Shown here in pieces: positions 1 through 7,512 of a DNA stretch of 51,866 nt. This DNA comes from JOPF133 sp052144935. Its GTDB lineage: Bacteria > Acidobacteriota > Terriglobia > Bryobacterales > Bryobacteraceae. Numbering within the stretch: position 1 is the stretch's first letter; each line of letters begins with the position of its first letter. The translations under genes and the position numbers were made by a program. The stretch is taken from NCBI GenBank assembly GCA_052144935.1, contig JBKQPR010000259.1, positions 1 to 51,866 on the forward strand, in the 5' to 3' direction. The notes under the pieces were generated by a model. That model worked only from the letters and a program-made list of their open reading frames with translations. It was not told where the DNA came from and ran no database searches.

Positions 1-391
1 ACCGCCATAGAGCGCCCGCGGTTGGTTTTGGTCATGAGAATCAGGCTCGCGGTTTGCTTGCCCAAGGCGCGAGCATGAAGATTCAGCCCCAAGCACCCCC
101 CTCGTGGGCGCGCGTCCCTTCCTTGCGGCGCTAACCACGCATCCCAATGATGCCCCGTCCCCTGCCTTGCATTCTTGACTGCCGCATTCCCGCGGGGCGC
201 CCCACCCTCCTCTCAACCATCTCCTCCCAAGCCCCAAAGATCCGGCGTCGACGACCCACTCACCCTGCCAAAGCCGTTTCGCACCCCCCACTGTCTGAAT
301 TGCAGAATTGATAGAAAGATTTAATACACCGGCGCCCGGTCATCGGTTAGAATAGAAGAGAATCACACAAGGGAGAAACACAAGAACACAG
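1..391. other. Left-edge intergenic region
   Basis: No convincing gene is visible here. On the minus strand an ATG at about position 35 opens a short reading frame (MTKTNRGRS...) that runs off the left edge. It could be the start of a gene outside the window, but it has no clear ribosome binding site. The last 90 bases are AT-richer than the rest and contain a possible -10 element, TAGAAT at 348-353, ahead of the DUF2934 gene. No good -35 partner is seen. Confidence 0.3.
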
Positions 392-733
392 ATGACACAA
401 AAGCGCACAACCGAAAACGATCTGGTGGTGTCCGGAAGCGCCGCCGCGCCAGCTCGCCGCAAGGCAGCCCGGCCTCGCTCCAAGCATTCCGCCACTCCGG
501 CCGAAGCGCCTGTGATTTCGGCCTCCGCCGAGCCGGCGCCGACCCTGTCTGAAACTACCTTGTCTGTAACAACCGTGGAACCGTCCGTGACCATCGTCGA
601 ACCGGCGAACGCAGACATTGCGCGGCTGGCTTATTCCTACTGGGAGGCCCGCGGATGTCAAGGCGGTTCCGCCGAGGAAGATTGGCTGCGCGCGGAAGTG
701 GAAATCCGCGGTGCGTTTAGCGTTACCGCGTAA
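392..733 (+). CDS. DUF2934 domain protein
   Basis: This is a small soluble protein of 113 residues. The first 65 or so residues are low-complexity, rich in Ala, Pro, Thr, Val and basic residues. The C-terminal third carries the DUF2934 signature, an aromatic/Arg-rich helix (IARLAYSYWEARG) followed by EDWLRAEVEIR. The family is common in soil Acidobacteria and Proteobacteria. Its function is unknown, and I do not propose one. A GGGAG stretch lies about 16 nt upstream of the ATG, which is farther than usual. It stands alone, converging on lexA. Confidence 0.7.
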   Translation: MTQKRTTENDLVVSGSAAAPARRKAARPRSKHSATPAEAPVISASAEPAPTLSETTLSVTTVEPSVTIVEPANADIARLAYSYWEARGCQGGSAEEDWLRAEVEIRGAFSVTA

Positions 734-766
734 CCCGGCACCGGCGCGCGAGCGCGGACTCCTATC

Positions 767-1390
767 TCACTTATACTTTCGAAGCACGGCCAGTAATCGC
801 CCCTGGATTTGAACGTCCGCCGCCGGCACCACGGTTGGCTGCAACGCAGCATTGGCGGGTTGCAGCCGAACCATGTCTCCAGGATCCCGGTAGATCCGTT
901 TCAAGGTGGTTTCCATGCCGGCAACCAGCGCTACCACAATGTCGCCGTCGTGGGCCTGCGCCACGCGCTCCAGCAGGATCAGGTCGCCGTCGCAGATGTG
1001 ATCCTCGATCATCGAATTGCCGCGCACCTCCAAAGCGAAGGTGTCGTGGTTACCCGCGAAGTCGGCGAAATTGAGCACCTCGCGCTGCTCGACGGATTCG
1101 ACAGGCGCGCCTGCCGCAATCCGCCCCAGCAGCGGAATCTCCAGCGCGGCGGGCCGTGGGCGCCGCTGCTCCTGTACGTATTTCGAGGTCAGTTCCAGCG
1201 ACCGGCTCTGGTTGAAGCCCCGCTTCAGGTAGCTCTTCGACTCCAGGACCGAGATGTGCTTATGCACGGTGGCCAGGGACGCCAGTTGCAGCCCTTTGGC
1301 GATTTCCTCAAAACTCGGACAGTAGCCGTTTTCGTCGAGAAAACCGGCGATGAAGTCGAGCACCTGCTTCTGCCGCTTGGTGAGTGCCAT
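767..1390 (-). CDS. lexA: LexA repressor (SOS response)
   Basis: This 207-residue protein has the full LexA layout. Residues 1-65 form a winged helix (TKRQKQVLDFIAGF, then SFEEIAKGLQLAS), and a peptidase S24 domain follows. The self-cleavage bond is Ala93-Gly94 in IAAGAPVE. The catalytic Ser126 lies in GNSMIEDHI and the general-base Lys164 in TTLKRIY. In the family, RecA-filament-stimulated self-cleavage derepresses DNA repair genes. Only lexA itself is recognisable as an SOS gene here. A promoter and a palindrome that could be its own operator lie just upstream. It is divergent from the degenerate GGDEF gene. Confidence 0.95.
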   Translation of the reverse strand: MALTKRQKQVLDFIAGFLDENGYCPSFEEIAKGLQLASLATVHKHISVLESKSYLKRGFNQSRSLELTSKYVQEQRRPRPAALEIPLLGRIAAGAPVESVEQREVLNFADFAGNHDTFALEVRGNSMIEDHICDGDLILLERVAQAHDGDIVVALVAGMETTLKRIYRDPGDMVRLQPANAALQPTVVPAADVQIQGRLLAVLRKYK

Positions 1391-1399
1391 ATCATCTCT

Positions 1400-1428
1400 A
1401 TTCTGGGCGAATAAAAAGTGAAAATCAA
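1400..1428 (-). promoter_or_regulatory. Putative lexA promoter with overlapping palindrome
   Basis: Read on the minus strand, TTGATT (1428-1423) and CAGAAT (1405-1400) form a -35/-10 pair with a 17-nt spacer. The -10 ends 9 nt before the lexA ATG. The interrupted palindrome TTCGCCCAGAA (1411-1401; TTC and GAA arms) overlaps the -10. That placement suits autorepression. The operator identity is inference, because I do not know the LexA box of this lineage. A direct repeat GTTC-N6-GTTC at 1444-1457 is a second, weaker candidate. Confidence 0.45.
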
Positions 1429-1485
1429 GGGAAAAAGGCTAAAGTTCTTCGCCGTTCAGCCGATGGATGGGATGAGGCTCGGTTG

Positions 1486-2481
1486 ATGATCTCGATTGGA
1501 AGCGCCATGAGCGAACTGGAGCGGTGTCACCGGCTGAGTGCCGCCGCTATGGATTCCTACACTGCCGCATTGCGCAGTATGGCGCAATATGTCGTGGAGG
1601 TCGACGAGTCGCTCACCGCGCCGCACCGCCGGCATCTGTCTGCGCTGGCCGAAGAGGTGGTTTCCGGCAAACCGGAAGCGCTGGAGGAAAGCCGCGCCAC
1701 GCTGCGTGGGCTGTTGCGCGACTATCGCGATAAGGCGGCGCACTTTCTTGCCGGTCTGCGCGACGATCTGGCCGCCACGGCCCGCACCCTGGAAGAGATC
1801 CTCGATTCGCTGGCGCAAAACGACGGGGATCACGAGAGCCGCCTGCGCTCGGCGGTACGCCGGTTGCGCGAGCTGGCGAACGGTCCTTTCGAAGCCGCGG
1901 TCCGCACGGTAATTATGCCGGCGACCGAGGTCATCGAAGACTGTTTGGAAAAGATCCACAAGCAGCACCAGCTTACGATCGCCCAGTTTCAGGCCGAGAT
2001 TCACATGCTGCACCAACGCATCGATACCCTGGAAACCACGGTTTCCATCGATCAGATGACCACACTCCTCAACCGCGCCGAAATGGAAGATCGGGTGCGC
2101 AACGCTTCCCCGCCATTCTGCATTTTGATGGTCAAGGTCCAAGGCTTCCGGCTGGCCGAAGCCAGGTATGGCCGAGATGCGGGCGCAGAGTGCATCGCCG
2201 CCTTCGCCAAGAGACTGCGCAGCGGAATGCCGCCCAGCGCGGAGGTGGGAAGATGGGGTTATGAGGAGTTCCTGGCGATTCTGCACACCGCGCGCGCCGA
2301 GTTGATGCCGATCGCCAAGTGGGTGACGGAGCACCTGTCCGGCTCCTACTCGTGCCTGCAAAACGGTAAGACCGTCCGCCCGCAGCTCCAGGCTAGCGCG
2401 GCGGTGCTGGAAAGCGGCAGCGACTCGCCCGCCCACATTCTGTCGCGCGTCTCGGAGTTCCTGGGGGGTCCAGGCCGTTGA
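1486..2481 (+). CDS. Degenerate GGDEF-domain protein
   Basis: The protein has 331 residues from this ATG; a second in-frame ATG at 1507 with GGAAG just upstream is equally plausible. Residues 1-190 are predicted helical and coiled-coil-like, with many Arg, Glu and Leu heptads. A diguanylate-cyclase-like domain follows, with the DQMTTLLNRAEMEDRV entry motif, a central FCILMVKVQGF strand, and GRWGYEEF where GG[DE]EF should be (Tyr replaces the second Gly, around residue 257). The second Gly is normally needed for catalysis, so c-di-GMP synthesis is doubtful. A nucleotide-binding or structural role is more likely. No signal peptide or TM segment is seen. A terminator-like hairpin follows the stop. 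Confidence 0.75.
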   Translation: MISIGSAMSELERCHRLSAAAMDSYTAALRSMAQYVVEVDESLTAPHRRHLSALAEEVVSGKPEALEESRATLRGLLRDYRDKAAHFLAGLRDDLAATARTLEEILDSLAQNDGDHESRLRSAVRRLRELANGPFEAAVRTVIMPATEVIEDCLEKIHKQHQLTIAQFQAEIHMLHQRIDTLETTVSIDQMTTLLNRAEMEDRVRNASPPFCILMVKVQGFRLAEARYGRDAGAECIAAFAKRLRSGMPPSAEVGRWGYEEFLAILHTARAELMPIAKWVTEHLSGSYSCLQNGKTVRPQLQASAAVLESGSDSPAHILSRVSEFLGGPGR

Positions 2482-2551
2482 ACGCCGCCGCCAGGAACCA
2501 AGCCGCCGGCGAATGGCCGGCCATGCGCCGGCACTCGTGCTGGCGCCAAAT

Positions 2552-2571
2552 GGGTACTGAGTACCCGTTTT
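2552..2571 (+). terminator. Rho-independent terminator candidate
   Basis: A perfect 6-bp stem, GGGTAC-TGA-GTACCC (2552-2566), is followed by GTTTT. It lies 70 nt after the stop of the degenerate GGDEF gene and before the next coding region. The stem is short, so efficiency is uncertain. Confidence 0.45.
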
Positions 2572-2613
2572 CACGGTACCGGTCTCCCGCCGCTGCATCG
2601 CACCGGTGGGTCG

Positions 2614-3414
2614 ATGGTCTGCCCCACGGATGCCGCGTACCGCGGCCAGCTCAAAGCGGCCACGGCGCAACTGATCGAGCAGGAGCGGCTCCGTTTTCAT
2701 CTTGCCGCCGAGCTCGGGGGGCGGATTTATTGTTCGCAGGGGCGCCCCGAGGAATACAAGCTCGACGAGGAGTGTTTCCGCGCTGCGGTTGAGCGGTTGC
2801 CTGACGACTCCAAGGCAGGGCCGGTGCTGAATCGGGCGCTCGAACTGATGCGGCAAGCGATCGAAGAAGGTAGGAATGCGGTTCGCTGTTTGCGCTTGAA
2901 CCACAGCCCCTCATTGGACCTGGAGGAAGCCTTCTCGCGGATTCAACAGGAGATGGTGACTGAACATGCCGGAAAAGACGTTGATTCTCGCGTGATTGTC
3001 AATGGCCAACCAGAGCCGCTCCATCCCATACTTCGCGACGAAGTGTATCGCATCGGCAGAGAGGCGCTCCTGAACGCGTTCCGGCATGCGCGCGCCAAGG
3101 CGATCGCGATGGAGATCGCGTATTCCGGCAAGCGTTTGTCGATTCGCGTGCGCGATGACGGCTGCGGCATCGATCCGGCTGTCCTGCAGGTCGGCCGAGA
3201 CGGGCACTGGGGGCTTTCCGGAATGCGGGAGCGTGCCGACCGGATCGGAGCGCACCTGCAAGTCATGAGCAATCCCACCGCAGGCACGGAAGTCCATCTC
3301 CCGGTACCCATCACACAAAGAGACCAGCCTGCTCCTAAGCTGCGGTGGTTTAAGAAAAACCACCGAGGCAGGGTAACCCGCGACGCCACGACAGATCCTG
3401 CTCCGAACAATTAA
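2614..3414 (+). CDS. Orphan histidine-kinase-like ATPase lacking the phosphoacceptor histidine
   Basis: This 266-residue protein resembles only the cytoplasmic C-terminal part of the large propeller kinases in this window. The HisKA_3 helix is present but altered: where the paralogs have RDLHDTLLQ, this protein reads RFHLAAELGGRIY, so the usual H-D-T box is lost. The HATPase_c domain (about residues 125-240) is well kept, with GREALLNAFRHA (N box), RVRDDGCGID (G1) and WGLSGMRERADRIGAHL (G2). There is no propeller and no TM segment. The reading frame is open upstream of the chosen ATG, so the start is uncertain. It may be a relic of a larger kinase or a soluble partner or competitor of other kinases. 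Confidence 0.65.
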   Translation: MVCPTDAAYRGQLKAATAQLIEQERLRFHLAAELGGRIYCSQGRPEEYKLDEECFRAAVERLPDDSKAGPVLNRALELMRQAIEEGRNAVRCLRLNHSPSLDLEEAFSRIQQEMVTEHAGKDVDSRVIVNGQPEPLHPILRDEVYRIGREALLNAFRHARAKAIAMEIAYSGKRLSIRVRDDGCGIDPAVLQVGRDGHWGLSGMRERADRIGAHLQVMSNPTAGTEVHLPVPITQRDQPAPKLRWFKKNHRGRVTRDATTDPAPNN

Positions 3415-3994
3415 AGCCATGGCCTCGCGCTGCCGATCCGACGACCGTGGACGTCATGCGCGCCAACGGACATGACCCCTGTGTGGTGGTACAGAACGGA
3501 AAGGAAATCGCCAGTGGGCGTCGACATCCGCGTAGTCTCGAGTTCCCGGAGGATGGGAGCGCCTTTCGGGGCATCCAATGGGGCTTCGCCAACAAAAACG
3601 CCATGTTCCGCCATCTCCGGTAAGTAAGGTATGGGAATCTCGGAACGAAGGTTCGCCTGGTGCGCCTCGCTGGCGTTTGGGTTCAGCCTGGCAGCCCCCG
3701 AAAGGCCCGTGACGGGGGGGGCTATCATCAGGGACAGGGGTCCCGATCGCGGCGCCTCAGGATGCGCGACAGGCGTTGGCCAGGATCGCCCGTTTGGCTT
3801 TGGCGCCGCAGTCACGCCGGCAGAGAGCGCCAGATGTCACGAGCTTCCATCTGCAAAGTATAGACGTGGCGCCCAGCCGGCGCCCATCGGTCCGTGCGGG
3901 CGACGGCCCACCGGGACGCCGTCGCGGACCGGAATCGACCGATGTGGCGGCTGGCCGCAAGGCAACCTGCCTGGGAGATCGATGAGATAATGGC
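3415..3994. other. Gene-poor region upstream of kinase 1, possible coding relic
   Basis: No intact gene is recognised. A plus-strand open frame of about 3417-3623 encodes a plausible-looking but unidentified peptide (VMRANGHDPCVVVQNGKEIA) with no good start. It may be the tail of a decayed gene. The remaining 370 bases to the kinase 1 start show nothing recognisable on either strand. Confidence 0.3.
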
Positions 3995-6900
3995 GTGATC
4001 GTCATGAGCGCAGGACATGGGCGCTGGTGTGTCGCCGCAGGCGCAGTTCTGGCCGGGATGCTTCTGGTGTGCCCAGGCGCCCGCGCGCTCAATCCGTCGC
4101 TCGACATCAGCCAGTACGCGCACACGCCATGGAAGGTCCGCGACGGTTTCGTCAAGGGCGTGATCAGTTGTCTTGCGCAGACGCCCGACGGTTATCTCTG
4201 GTTGGGCACCGAATTCGGATTGGCGCGCTTCGATGGCGTACAGGCCGTGCCGTGGCAGCCGCCGGGCGGCCAAATGCTTCCTTCCAACCGGGTCTTCAGC
4301 CTGCTGTCCGCACGCGATGGAACGCTGTGGATCGGCTCCTCGAAAGGACTCGCCAGTTGGAAGGACGGCAAGCTTACCCAATACCCTGACCTCGCCGGGC
4401 AACCGGTCCGCGCGGCCATCGTCGAGGATCGCGAAGGCACGGTGTGGGCCGGGGGCCTGGCGGCCTCGCCTCCCGGGAAGCTCTGCGCCTTTCGAAAGGG
4501 CAGCGCGCAGTGTTACGGAGAGGACGGCGCCTTCGAAAACGGCGTGAGCGGTCTGTTCCAGGACCGCGGCGGCAATCTCTGGGTGGGAGTGCGCAATGGG
4601 CTATGGCGATGGAAACCAGGCCCGCCGAAATTCTATCCGGCCCCCGGGCCCGCCGCCAACGGCAGCGGCATTCAGGGACTCGCGGACGGTGACGGCGGCG
4701 CCTTGCTGTTCGGCCCCCCCAACGGACTCAGCCGGCTTGCCGGCAAGCAGATCGAAGCGTTCCCGCGTCCCGGCGTGGAGCAGCAGTTCACCGCCTTGCG
4801 TATGCTGCGCGACGGCGAGGGCAGTCTGTGGATCGGCACATCCGACGCGGGCCTCGTGCACTTACACGGCGATCGCACCGACGTTTTCACGCAGGCTGAC
4901 GGCCTGTCGGGGGATTTCATCACCGCGCTGTTCGTCGATCGGGAAGGAAACATCTGGGCGGCTACCGACGGCGGCCTCGACCGTTTCCGCGAGTATGCGG
5001 TCCCCACGGTCTCTTTGAAGCAAGGCCTGTCGAACGCCAGCATCCTGTCGGTGGTCGCGGACCGGGATGGCAGCGTCTGGCTAAGCACCCGCCGCGGGTT
5101 GAACCGATGGAACAACGGGCAAATTACAGTCTTCGGCAAAAGCGGGGCGGACGGGTTGCTCAATGGCGCATATGCGGGATCGCTGTTTCAGGACAGCCGC
5201 GGACGCGTCTGGGCTTCCACGCTGCGCGAGTTCGGCTACCTGGAAAACGACCGGTTCGTTGCAGTAAAGAAAGTTCCCGGCGGGGCCGTGTATTCCATCC
5301 GCGAAGACAACCGTGGAAATCTGTGGATCGCCAACAGGAATGCCGGCTTGCTCGAGTTGCTCCCGAGCGGGCAGGTCGTCGAAACGCCCTGGACGGCGCT
5401 GGAACATAAAGACCCCGCCTTGTCTCTAGCCCCCGATCCTTCGGGGCGCGGCCTGTGGGTCGGATTCAGTCAGGGCGGGATTGTGCAGTTCGCCGATGGC
5501 AAGGTTGTCGCGTCTTACTCACCCGCCGGCGGACTGGCCGAGGGTCGCGTCAACGACCTTCGATTCGATCCGGACGGGGCGCTCTGGGCCGCGACCGAGG
5601 GCGGCTTCAGCCGCATCAGGAACGGCCGCATCGCCACGCTGTCCAGCAGGAACGGACTGCCCTGCGATTCGGTCCATTGGGCGCTGGAGGACAACGACCA
5701 TGCCATCTGGTTGTACACCGCTTGCGGCCTGGCGCGCATCGCGCGCTCCGAGTTGGACGCCTGGGCGGCCGCCGCGGACAAAGATCCCCATACGAAGCGC
5801 ACAGTCGCAGCCGCGGTCTTCGATAGCTCTGACGGTGTTCGCAGCCTGGATGACAACGGCGGCTACACGCCGCATGCCGCGAAGGCCGCCGATGGAAAAA
5901 TCTGGTTTCTGCCGTCGGATGGCGCCAGCGTGGTCGATCCCCGGCGCCTTCCCGTCAACCGGCTTCCACCGCCCGTGCGCATCGAGACCATCACCGCCAA
6001 CCACAAGCCCTACGAAACGCCCGCCGGCGCCAGCGGCAGCCTGGCCCTCCCGCCTCTGGTGCGCGATCTGGAGATCGACTATACGGCGCTGAGTCTGGTG
6101 GCGCAGGAAAAGGTGCGGTTCCGCTATATGCTGGAAGGGTGGGACCAGGATTGGCAGGACGTGGGCAATCGCCGGCAGGCATCGTATAACAACCTCCCTC
6201 CGCGCAACTACCGGTTCCGGGCGATCGCGTGCAATAACAGCGGAGTATGGAACGAGGCCGGCGCATCCTTGAATTTCTCCATCACCCCCGCGCTGTATCA
6301 GAACCACCTGGTCCAGGCGGCGTTCGTGGCGGCCCTTCTCGCCATGCTTTGGGGCGCCCATCGGCTCCGATTGCGGAGGCTGGCGTGGCAATATCACCTG
6401 CGCATGGAAGAACGCGTCGGCGAGCGCACCCGCATCGCGCGGGATCTGCACGACACTCTGCTGCAGAGTTTTCAAGGAGTGCTGCTGAAGTTTCACGCGG
6501 TGACGTACCTGCTTTCCGATCGTCCCGCCGAAGCGGGCCGGACGCTGGAGACGGTGATCGAGGAAGCGCGGCAGGCGGTGAATGAGGGGCGCGATGCGGT
6601 GCAGGCGCTCCGCTCCTCCACGCTGGTCACCAACGACCTCGCGCTGGCGATCGGCGCGCTCGGAGAAGAACTGGCGGCCGAACCCGCTGCTCTTCCGCCG
6701 GGCGCCAAAAGCCCGGAATTTCGCGTTACCGTGGAGGGCGTCTCCAGGGATCTTGCTCCGCTCATCCGCGACGATTTTCACCGCATCGCCAGAGAGGCGG
6801 TGCGCAATGCGTTCCGCCACGCCAACGCCAGCCGCATCGAAGTGGAGATCCGCTACGACCGCCGGCAGCTTCGCCTTCGCGTTTTGGACAACGGAAAGGG

Positions 6901-7114
6901 CATCGATCCAAAGGTCCTGAGCGAAGGTGGACGGCCGAGCCACTTTGGTTTGCCGGGCATGCACGAGCGCGCGAAATCCGCCGGCGGTAAGCTGGCTGTC
7001 TGGAGCGAGGCCGATTCCGGCGCGGAAATCGAGTTGACGATTCCCGCCGCAATCGCATACTCAAAGTTGACCGCCGGGAACGGGAGTAAGGCCATGGGAG
7101 GAGCCGCCAAGTGA
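3995..7114 (+). CDS. Kinase 1: beta-propeller (Reg_prop/Y_Y_Y) sensor histidine kinase
   Basis: This is a 1039-residue membrane sensor with a GTG start; an ATG at 4004 is possible. A signal peptide (about residues 1-31) precedes a periplasmic double propeller built from repeated DGxLWIGT-type blades (about 35-640). A Y_Y_Y domain follows (about 688-765, DLEIDYTALSL), then one TM helix (about 772-792). The HisKA_3 helix carries phosphoacceptor His819 in RDLHDTLLQ. The HATPase_c domain has Asn938 in NAFRHA and a DNGKGID box near 965. The family senses extracellular ligands, often glycans, but the ligand here is unknown. The stop overlaps the next receiver gene (GTGA), so the two are coupled. 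It is a close paralog of kinase 2. Confidence 0.93.
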   Translation: MIVMSAGHGRWCVAAGAVLAGMLLVCPGARALNPSLDISQYAHTPWKVRDGFVKGVISCLAQTPDGYLWLGTEFGLARFDGVQAVPWQPPGGQMLPSNRVFSLLSARDGTLWIGSSKGLASWKDGKLTQYPDLAGQPVRAAIVEDREGTVWAGGLAASPPGKLCAFRKGSAQCYGEDGAFENGVSGLFQDRGGNLWVGVRNGLWRWKPGPPKFYPAPGPAANGSGIQGLADGDGGALLFGPPNGLSRLAGKQIEAFPRPGVEQQFTALRMLRDGEGSLWIGTSDAGLVHLHGDRTDVFTQADGLSGDFITALFVDREGNIWAATDGGLDRFREYAVPTVSLKQGLSNASILSVVADRDGSVWLSTRRGLNRWNNGQITVFGKSGADGLLNGAYAGSLFQDSRGRVWASTLREFGYLENDRFVAVKKVPGGAVYSIREDNRGNLWIANRNAGLLELLPSGQVVETPWTALEHKDPALSLAPDPSGRGLWVGFSQGGIVQFADGKVVASYSPAGGLAEGRVNDLRFDPDGALWAATEGGFSRIRNGRIATLSSRNGLPCDSVHWALEDNDHAIWLYTACGLARIARSELDAWAAAADKDPHTKRTVAAAVFDSSDGVRSLDDNGGYTPHAAKAADGKIWFLPSDGASVVDPRRLPVNRLPPPVRIETITANHKPYETPAGASGSLALPPLVRDLEIDYTALSLVAQEKVRFRYMLEGWDQDWQDVGNRRQASYNNLPPRNYRFRAIACNNSGVWNEAGASLNFSITPALYQNHLVQAAFVAALLAMLWGAHRLRLRRLAWQYHLRMEERVGERTRIARDLHDTLLQSFQGVLLKFHAVTYLLSDRPAEAGRTLETVIEEARQAVNEGRDAVQALRSSTLVTNDLALAIGALGEELAAEPAALPPGAKSPEFRVTVEGVSRDLAPLIRDDFHRIAREAVRNAFRHANASRIEVEIRYDRRQLRLRVLDNGKGIDPKVLSEGGRPSHFGLPGMHERAKSAGGKLAVWSEADSGAEIELTIPAAIAYSKLTAGNGSKAMGGAAK

Positions 7115-7512
7115 CAGGCGAAAATTGCATTCGAGTGCTCAGCGTGGATGACCATGCGCTCCTTCGCGAGGGGATTGCAGCCATCATTGGCCACCAGCCG
7201 GACATGCTGCTTGTCTCCCAGGCATCCGGCGGCATCGAGGCCATTCGCCAGTACCGCGAGCACCGGCCCGACGTTACGCTCATGGATCTGCGCATGCCCG
7301 ATTTGGGCGGGATCGATGCATTGCTGGCCATCCGGTCGGAATTTCCGGACGCCCGCATCATTATGCTGACGACGTTCGAAGGCGACGAAGAAGTCCGGCG
7401 GGCGCTGGAAGCCGGAGCCTGTGGATACTTGTTGAAGAGCCTTCCACCAAGCCAGCTTTTGCAGTTCATCCGCGAGGTGCACGCTGGAAATAAGGATGCC
7501 CACCTCCCCTGA
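7111..7512 (+). CDS. Stand-alone receiver protein (NarL-type regulator without HTH)
   Basis: The 133 residues form a receiver domain: acidic pocket Asp13-Asp14, phosphoacceptor Asp59 in LMDLRMPD, the switch Thr in MLTTF and the conserved Lys in YLLKS. The protein ends at HAGNKDAHLP, exactly where its relatives in this window continue into a linker and LuxR-type HTH. The GTG start overlaps the kinase 1 stop. The ATG of kinase 2 lies inside its last codons (7496), so the HTH-coding part appears to have been replaced by the next gene. It may act as a CheY-like output, a phosphate sink, or be non-functional. Confidence 0.85.
   Translation: MTGENCIRVLSVDDHALLREGIAAIIGHQPDMLLVSQASGGIEAIRQYREHRPDVTLMDLRMPDLGGIDALLAIRSEFPDARIIMLTTFEGDEEVRRALEAGACGYLLKSLPPSQLLQFIREVHAGNKDAHLP

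Noticed and set aside
3411..3815. Minus-strand open frame of 134 codons
   Set aside because: Composition and lack of motifs fit a chance frame in high-GC DNA; the plus strand over the same stretch looks at least as coding-like.
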